Made by a program: the position numbers and the translations under genes. A stretch of 26,568 bases of DNA from JBFWQM01 sp050249455 (GTDB lineage Bacteria > Pseudomonadota > Alphaproteobacteria > MPNO01 > VGEU01): contig JBFWQM010000051.1 of NCBI GenBank assembly GCA_050249455.1, positions 1 to 26,568 on the forward strand, given 5' to 3'. Position 1 is the first letter of the stretch. Each line of letters opens with the position of its first letter. This document shows positions 21,933 to 26,568 of the stretch, piece by piece. The notes beneath the pieces are model-generated. The model was given only the letters and a program-made list of their open reading frames with translations. It did no database searches and was not told the DNA's origin.

Positions 21933-22940
21933 ATGCGACTGTGGCTGACTGCTTTGGTTGCGCTGTGCCTGGCGGGCGGCGCAGCGGCGCAGGACCCCGC
22001 GGCCTTCTACAAGGGCCGCACGGTCGAGCTCTATGTCGGCTACAGCCCGGGCGGCGGCTACGACCTCTACGGCCGCACGGTCGCGCGCTTCATGGGCCGC
22101 CATTTGCCGGGCGGCCCCACCATCGTCGTCAAGAACATGCCCGGCGCCGGCAGCCTGCGGCTGGCCAACTGGCTCTACAACGTGGCGCCGAAGGACGGCG
22201 CCGCGTTCGGCATCGTCGGCCGCGGCGTGCCGATGGAGCCGGTGCTGGGCGGCCAGGGGGCGCAGTTCGACGGCCGCAGGTTCACCTGGATCGGCAGCGC
22301 CAACGACGAGGTCAGCACCTGTGTCGCCGCGAAGGAAAGCGGCATCGGGCGGTTCGAGGACCTGAAGACCCGGCAGCTCATCGTCGGCGGCACCGGCTCG
22401 GGCGCCGACACCGACGTGTTCCCTGCCGTGCTGAACCACGTGTTCGGCACAAAGATGAAGATCGTCAGCGGCTATCCCGGCGGGTCGGAGGTGGCGCTGG
22501 CGATGGAGCGCGGCGAGGTCGGCGGCCGCTGCGGCTGGTCGTGGTCGACCATCAAGGCGAACAGCCTGCACCTCGTGCGCGACGGGCGCATCCGCCTCCT
22601 GGTGCAGTTCGGGCTGTCGAAGCACGCCGACCTGCCGGACGTGCCGCTGGTGATGGACCTTGCCGAGAACGACGAGCAGCGCCAGGTGCTGCGCGTCATC
22701 TTCGCGCGCCAGGTGATGGGCCGGCCGTTCCTCGCCCCGCCGGGCGTGCCCGCCGAGCGCGCGGCAGCGCTGCGGGCCGCGTTCATGGCGACGATGAAGG
22801 ACCCGGAATTCCTCGCGGTGGCGGAGAAGGCGCAGCTCGAGATCACGCCCGTCGCGGGCGAGGCCGTCGCGGCGCTGATGGAGGAGGTCTACGCCACGCC
22901 GCCCGCCATCGCGGAGAAGGCCGCCGCCGCAGTGCGTTGA
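21933..22940 (+). CDS. Bug/TctC family tripartite tricarboxylate transporter substrate-binding protein
   Basis: A 335-residue periplasmic receptor. The signal peptide is MRLWLTALVALCLAGGAAAQ (cut near residue 20). The Bug-family core begins with 'YKGRTVELYVGYSPGGGYDLYGRTVARFMGRHLPGGPTIVVKNMPGAGSLRLANWLYN', the phosphate/carboxylate-binding loops of the family, then 'LIVGGTGSGADTDVFPAVLNHVFGTKMKIVSGYPGG' and a C-terminal 'FLAPPGVPAERAAALRAAF'. ATG 21933 has AGGGAGG about eight bases upstream; the open frame from 21849 is not needed. The TctA and TctB membrane partners are absent, as is common for Bug proteins, so it may share a permease or act as a sensor. It diverges from the tandem cupins. 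Its last 52 bases overlap the topoisomerase gene on the other strand. Confidence 0.93.
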   Translation: MRLWLTALVALCLAGGAAAQDPAAFYKGRTVELYVGYSPGGGYDLYGRTVARFMGRHLPGGPTIVVKNMPGAGSLRLANWLYNVAPKDGAAFGIVGRGVPMEPVLGGQGAQFDGRRFTWIGSANDEVSTCVAAKESGIGRFEDLKTRQLIVGGTGSGADTDVFPAVLNHVFGTKMKIVSGYPGGSEVALAMERGEVGGRCGWSWSTIKANSLHLVRDGRIRLLVQFGLSKHADLPDVPLVMDLAENDEQRQVLRVIFARQVMGRPFLAPPGVPAERAAALRAAFMATMKDPEFLAVAEKAQLEITPVAGEAVAALMEEVYATPPAIAEKAAAAVR

Positions 22941-23962
22941 CCTTGCGCCGCCGCCGCCGGCCGCGCCGCCTTGTCGCGCCGGCGCAGCCATGCCAGCACC
23001 GCGCGCTCGTCGGCATCGAGCCCGCGCGGATTGGGCGGGCGGTCGGCGGTCAGGTCGAGCGCGCCAGCCGCGTACTCCTCCAGCACCGCGGGATGGATGT
23101 AGCTCTTGCGGCACACGGCGGCGGTGTTGCGCAGCGCCTGCGAGACCTCGCGCACCGCGCCGGCGATGTTGCGCTTTGCCGCGGTCGGGCTGCCGGCGCA
23201 GCCGACGGCGCACAGCCGGCAGGCGGCCTGCACCGTTGCGGCCCAGGTGCGGAAGTCCTTCGCCGTGAAGTCGCCACCGCCGATCTCGCGCAGGTAGTCG
23301 TTGACGTCGGCGGAGGTGAGCTCGCGCCGGCCGCCGTCGGCGTCGAGGTACTGGAACAGCCGCTGGCCGGGCAGGTCCTGGCAGGCGCGGACCAGGCGCG
23401 CCAGCCGCCGGTCGTCCACCGCGATGCGGTGCGGCAGGCCGTTCTTGCCGGGGAATTCAAGCACCAGGCCGCTGCGCCCGGCGCGCGCGTGGCGGTCGCG
23501 CAAGGTGGTCAGGCCGAACGTCCCGTTCTCCCGTGCGTAGGCGTCGTTGCCGACGCGGATCAGCGTGCGGTCGAGCAGCCGCACGGCGACCGCCAGCACG
23601 CGGAGGCGGTCGAGCGTGGGCCGAGCCAGGTCGCGCGCCACGCGGCGGCGGATGGCGGGCAGCGCGGCGCCGAACGCGGCCATGCGGTCGAACTTGGCCC
23701 GGTCGCGGTCGGCCACCCAGTCGGGATGGTAGATGTACTGCTTGCGGCCGCGCGCATCGAAGCCCGTCGCCTGGATGTGGCCGTTCGGGTCGGCGCAGAT
23801 CCACACGCGAGTCCACGCCGGCGGGATCACCAGCGCCGCGATGCGCGCACGCGTCGTGGCATCGACGCGCCGGCCCGCAGAGTCGAGGTAGGCGAACCCC
23901 TTGCCGTTGCGGCGGCGGCTATGGCCCGCGTCTTCCGCATCGCTGACGTAGCGCAGCGCCAT
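22889..23962 (-). CDS. DNA topoisomerase IB (poxvirus-like bacterial type)
   Basis: A 357-residue enzyme that relaxes supercoils by nicking one strand with a tyrosine. The bacterial type IB set is visible: Arg136 (IRVGNDAYARENGTFGLTTL), Lys173 (PGKNGLPH), Arg238 (KDFRTWAAT), Asn279 in the place of the eukaryotic His (LRNTAAVC) and the nucleophile Tyr288 (CRKSYIHPAVLE). The N-terminal part contains 'IPPAWTRVWICADPNGHIQATGFDARGRKQYIYHP', the clamp that wraps DNA. ATG 23962 has AGGGGC upstream and lies two bases after the AsmA stop, showing coupled translation. The C-terminus is an Ala-rich tail; it overlaps the Bug gene tail to tail (22889-22940). As part of a probable stress operon it may protect DNA topology. 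Confidence 0.93.
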   Translation of the reverse strand: MALRYVSDAEDAGHSRRRNGKGFAYLDSAGRRVDATTRARIAALVIPPAWTRVWICADPNGHIQATGFDARGRKQYIYHPDWVADRDRAKFDRMAAFGAALPAIRRRVARDLARPTLDRLRVLAVAVRLLDRTLIRVGNDAYARENGTFGLTTLRDRHARAGRSGLVLEFPGKNGLPHRIAVDDRRLARLVRACQDLPGQRLFQYLDADGGRRELTSADVNDYLREIGGGDFTAKDFRTWAATVQAACRLCAVGCAGSPTAAKRNIAGAVREVSQALRNTAAVCRKSYIHPAVLEEYAAGALDLTADRPPNPRGLDADERAVLAWLRRRDKAARPAAAAQGQRTAAAAFSAMAGGVA

Positions 23963-23964
23963 CG

Positions 23965-25917
23965 CTACTGCCCCTGCCGCAGCCGCTGCGCCAGGTTGGA
24001 ACACGGCGCCTGAGCGATGGCGTCATGCTGGATCTCGTCGGACAGGAGCGGCATCAGCGGGGCCAGCAGCGTCTTGTAGGCGAGCTTGGCGAGCGCCTCC
24101 AGCTTATCGACGTCGGCCTTCTGCGCGCCGAGGTCGCCCTCCACGGTGATCGAGGTTAGCGCGTTGAAGAAGCTGTAGTCCTTGGGCTGCGGCAGCAGCT
24201 TGAGGCCGATCGTCTCGCGCCCCAGGTCGATGTCGCCGCGGATCACCACCAGCGCGTCCTCGGTGTCGAGCACCCACGGATCGGCGATGATCTTGCCCTG
24301 CGCGATCTTCATCGGCGCGATCAGGCAGCCGATGGCGACCTTCTTCTTGTCGTCGCTGAGCCACTGCTCGATCGCCTCCTGCAGGTCGAGCGCCATGAGC
24401 TCGAGCAGCAGGTTGCTGAACTGGCCGCCCTCCATTGTGAGGAAGCCGTCGCCGGCGGCGTTGGCGGCGAGCTGGTGCAGCGAGTTGCCGCGCGTCTTGA
24501 TCGCCGCGCGGCCGCTGACCGTGCCGAGCGAATCGTCCTCGACGCCGAGCGCGGCAATGAAGCGCTTGAGCTGCAGTCCCGACATGCGGATGTTGCCGTC
24601 CACCGCAGGCACCTTGGCGGCGGTGTCGAGGCGGAGGTCGGCACGCACCGTGCCGCCGATCACGCCGACCTCCAGCGGCTCCAGCGCGACCTTGCCGTTG
24701 TCGATGCGCAGCTTCGCCGCGATGTTGTCGAGCACGAGGTCGCTCGATTTCACCGACGTGCCGCGGAAGTCGAGCGCGACGTCCATGCGGTCGAGCTTGG
24801 CGATCTCGAATTTTTCGTCCGGGATGACGGTTGCACCAGGCGCGCGGGCCGGCGCCGGCTGCTTGCCGCCGCCGCCGGGGTCGGCCTTGGCGCCCCAGAA
24901 GCCTTCGATGTCCTTCATGTCAACGGCGTTCGAGGTGACCTTGGCCGTGACCTTGGGGCGCTGGCCGCCGGTCGACACGGCGACATCGCCGCCGATGTCG
25001 CTGGAGCCGAGCCGCCCGGCCATGCCGTTCAGCCGCCACGTCTCGCCGTCCTGCATCAACTGGCCGGTCAGCCGGTAGGCCGGCGACTGCGGCAGCGGCA
25101 CGCCGAGCAGGCGGTAGAGCTCGTCGAGGTTGCGGCCTTCGATATGGACCGCCCCGTCGACGCCGCGGAAATCGACCGGCTCGTCGATCCGGCCGTCGAA
25201 GGAGACCTTCGTGGCGCCGGATTCCAGCTTGACGGTCGCCGGGTAGGGCTCGTCCGCGTCGCGCAGCAGCGCGTAGGAGCCGACGCGGGCGTCGAGCTTG
25301 AATTTCGCCCTCTGATAGGTGCCTTCGGCGCCGATGACGATCGCCTGTCCGCCGTCCGCCTCCGACGCCTCGATACGCGCCAGCGTCGCGCGCACCGGCT
25401 CGCGCATGTCGGCGTCCTTGTAGGTGATCTTGAGGTCCTCGACCAGCAGCCGGCGCAGGATCGGAAACTCGCCGCGCTCCTTGGGCGTCGCCGCCTTGAC
25501 CGCGGCGCCTTCCGGGGTGGCGGTGGAGAACTGCCAATTGGCGCGGCCGTCGCGCTGCTCCAGCGTCACATCGACGTCGGCCAGGCGCAGGGTGTCGATC
25601 TCGATCCGCCCGACCAGCAGCGGCCAGACGCGGAACTGCACATAGACCTCGCCGGCGCGCACCATGTCGGCCGGCTCCATGCCTTCGGCGTTCGCGATGC
25701 GGAAGTCGGTCGCGCGTACCTGCGGCCGCCACGACGGCGCCACGTCGAGGTCGCCGCGGATCGCGACCGTGCGGCCGAGCGCGCCGCCGCTGCGTCCGGC
25801 GATGGTGTCGCGATAGGCGTTCCAGTCGGCGGTGTAGAGCCATACCGCGGCGGCGCCGACGAGCAGCACGACGATCCCGAACAGGACGCCGAACGCGATG
25901 GCGATGCGCCGCAGCAT
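23965..25917 (-). CDS. AsmA family inner-membrane protein
   Basis: A 650-residue protein with one N-terminal membrane anchor (IAIAFGVLFGIVVLLVGAAAVWLYTADW, residues 6-33) and a large periplasmic part. AsmA relatives are envelope proteins that affect outer-membrane assembly and lipid transport. The start 'YRDTIAGRSGGALGRTVAIRGDLDVAPSWRPQVRATDFRIANAEG' is the AsmA N-domain, and the C-terminal 'GNSLHQLAANAAGDGFLTMEGGQFSNLLLELMALDLQEAI' with 'IIADPWVLDTEDALVVIRGDIDLGRETIGLKLLPQPKD' is the AsmA C-domain. A Pro/Gly-rich linker lies near residue 350. ATG 25917 has only a weak ribosome site (CGGAAAA). It follows the DUF3309 gene by 13 bases and ends two bases before the topoisomerase start, so it belongs to one operon. 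Confidence 0.92.
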   Translation of the reverse strand: MLRRIAIAFGVLFGIVVLLVGAAAVWLYTADWNAYRDTIAGRSGGALGRTVAIRGDLDVAPSWRPQVRATDFRIANAEGMEPADMVRAGEVYVQFRVWPLLVGRIEIDTLRLADVDVTLEQRDGRANWQFSTATPEGAAVKAATPKERGEFPILRRLLVEDLKITYKDADMREPVRATLARIEASEADGGQAIVIGAEGTYQRAKFKLDARVGSYALLRDADEPYPATVKLESGATKVSFDGRIDEPVDFRGVDGAVHIEGRNLDELYRLLGVPLPQSPAYRLTGQLMQDGETWRLNGMAGRLGSSDIGGDVAVSTGGQRPKVTAKVTSNAVDMKDIEGFWGAKADPGGGGKQPAPARAPGATVIPDEKFEIAKLDRMDVALDFRGTSVKSSDLVLDNIAAKLRIDNGKVALEPLEVGVIGGTVRADLRLDTAAKVPAVDGNIRMSGLQLKRFIAALGVEDDSLGTVSGRAAIKTRGNSLHQLAANAAGDGFLTMEGGQFSNLLLELMALDLQEAIEQWLSDDKKKVAIGCLIAPMKIAQGKIIADPWVLDTEDALVVIRGDIDLGRETIGLKLLPQPKDYSFFNALTSITVEGDLGAQKADVDKLEALAKLAYKTLLAPLMPLLSDEIQHDAIAQAPCSNLAQRLRQGQ

Positions 25918-25930
25918 GGCCGGTTTTCCG

Positions 25931-26089
25931 CTAGATCCGCCCCATCAGCAACAGGATCAGAAGGATGATCACCACCAGCCCGAGGCCGCCGGACGGGTAG
26001 TAGCCCCAGCCACGGCTGTGCGGCCATGCTGGCAGCGCACCGATCAGGATCAGGATCAGGATGATGAACAGGATGGTACCGAGCGTCAC
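25931..26089 (-). CDS. DUF3309 family small membrane protein
   Basis: A 52-residue protein: a membrane segment (TILFIILILILIGALP), a short loop 'AWPHSRGWGYYPSGGLG', and a second segment (LVVIILLILLLMGRI). This is the DUF3309 pattern, common in Alphaproteobacteria and related groups; its function is not known. GTG 26089 is chosen because GGAG lies eight bases upstream (AAGGAGAC) while the longer frame (TTG 26116) has nothing. It begins the operon with AsmA (13-base gap) and topoisomerase IB, and an EcfG-type promoter candidate lies about 36 bases upstream. Confidence 0.88.
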   Translation of the reverse strand: MTLGTILFIILILILIGALPAWPHSRGWGYYPSGGLGLVVIILLILLLMGRI

Positions 26090-26131
26090 GAGGCTGTCTC
26101 CTTCGTCGCCGCGCAAACGCGCGCGAAAGGA

Positions 26132-26157
26132 AACGTAACGCAGCCATCAAAGGTTCC
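26132..26157 (-). promoter_or_regulatory. EcfG-type (general stress response) promoter for DUF3309-asmA-topoisomerase IB
   Basis: On the minus strand GGAAC (26157-26153) and CGTT (26135-26132) are separated by 17 bases, the consensus for the alphaproteobacterial general-stress sigma factor EcfG. Transcription would start near 26125, giving a leader of about 36 bases to the GTG start of the DUF3309 gene. The position, strand and spacing all fit. The GGGCGG/CCGCCC hairpin at 26159-26172, just upstream, may end the preceding cupin transcript. Confidence 0.65.
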
Positions 26158-26193
26158 CGGGCGGTTCCGCCCGCCGGGTCCGCCGTCCGCGGT

Positions 26194-26568
26194 CTACCCC
26201 GGATGCGGCAGGGTGACGTGGCCGGGAGTACGGCCGGCGCCCGGCTTGGCGTCGATCAGGACGAAGGCGATGCGGCAGTTGCCGGGCCCCTTGTTGACCC
26301 AGCTGTGGTTGGTGCCCTGCTGCACCATCACGTCGCCCGCGCGCAGGACGACGGAAGAGTCGTCGAGCAGCATCTCGATCTCGCCCGCCATGCAGACGAC
26401 GTAGTCCACCGAATCGGTGCGGTGCATCCGCCCCGGCGTGGCGGCGACGTAGTCGATGACCCGGAACCAGTTGCCGCGCGGCGGCGGCTGCACGTCGGCC
26501 TCGGCCGCGCCGAAGTCCTGCCGGGTCCACACGTCGGCCGGCGTCTCGTCGGCGCGCCAGACGACGCG
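26194..26568 (-). CDS. Small cupin-domain protein, 5' part outside the window
   Basis: The frame is open to the end of the window; a GTG at 26532 is in frame but upstream codons (RVVWRADETPAD) continue the protein, so the true start is beyond 26568. The visible 124 residues contain a single cupin: 'RMHRTDSVDYVVCMAGEIEMLLDD' (one His, then Asp and aromatic) and 'LRAGDVMVQQGTNHSWVNKG' (His). This is a common small cupin of about 170 to 190 residues, often found with catabolic genes. It does not share the HQHFN ending of the tandem cupins, so it is a different subfamily. It precedes the DUF3309 operon on the same strand, 104 bases away, with an EcfG promoter candidate between. The function is unknown. 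Confidence 0.85.
   Translation of the reverse strand, partial: RVVWRADETPADVWTRQDFGAAEADVQPPPRGNWFRVIDYVAATPGRMHRTDSVDYVVCMAGEIEMLLDDSSVVLRAGDVMVQQGTNHSWVNKGPGNCRIAFVLIDAKPGAGRTPGHVTLPHPG

Overview
The window is high-GC chromosomal DNA from what is most likely an alphaproteobacterium (Rhodospirillales/Rhizobiales-like). The grounds are dense GC-rich coding, TRAP and Bug/TctC-type solute receptors, a DUF3309 micro-protein, and two promoter candidates matching the EcfG general-stress-response pattern GGAAC-N16/17-CGTT, a sigma factor confined to Alphaproteobacteria. No rRNA, tRNA, insertion sequence, prophage or CRISPR array was seen. Most long antisense reading frames are GC shadows and are omitted.

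Layout. 1-1589 (+): 3' end of an amidase and an SDR oxidoreductase. 1618-2580 (-): an ABC-type membrane domain without an ATPase. 2793-5663: a B12 locus, with a PduO-type adenosyltransferase (-) divergent from btuB (+); btuB is preceded by a promoter, a complete cobalamin riboswitch and a leader with alternating Shine-Dalgarno/anti-Shine-Dalgarno hexamers. 5688-7223 (-): glycogen synthase glgA with an EcfG-like promoter candidate. 7492-13942 (-): a catabolic block read as MarR regulator, TRAP DctQ, DctM and DctP, amidohydrolase, hot-dog CoA hydratase and alpha/beta hydrolase. Divergent from it at 14032-16789 (+) are an acyl-CoA dehydrogenase and an acyl-CoA ligase. A 24-bp palindrome lies in the shared intergenic region and is a good MarR operator candidate. 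Together these genes look like uptake, CoA activation, oxidation and hydration of an unidentified organic acid.

16790-20682: two copies of a paired-palindrome repeat (REPIN-like) bracket a block holding an acyl-CoA-dehydrogenase-fold flavin monooxygenase (-), a cupin that has lost its metal-site histidines (+) and an EutA-type reactivase (+). No ethanolamine ammonia-lyase is present. This block is the least explained part of the window. 20683-22940: two tandem cupins with intact metal motifs (-), divergent from a lone Bug/TctC solute-binding protein (+).

22889-26089 (-): a compact DUF3309 - AsmA - topoisomerase IB operon with an EcfG-type promoter candidate. Its last gene overlaps the end of the Bug gene tail to tail. 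26194-26568 (-): a 5'-truncated small cupin running off the window.

B12 is a recurring theme: uptake (btuB), adenosylation (PduO) and repair of an adenosylcobalamin enzyme (EutA) all occur within 17 kb, but the enzyme that EutA would serve is not in view. Substrates of the catabolic genes cannot be named from sequence alone.
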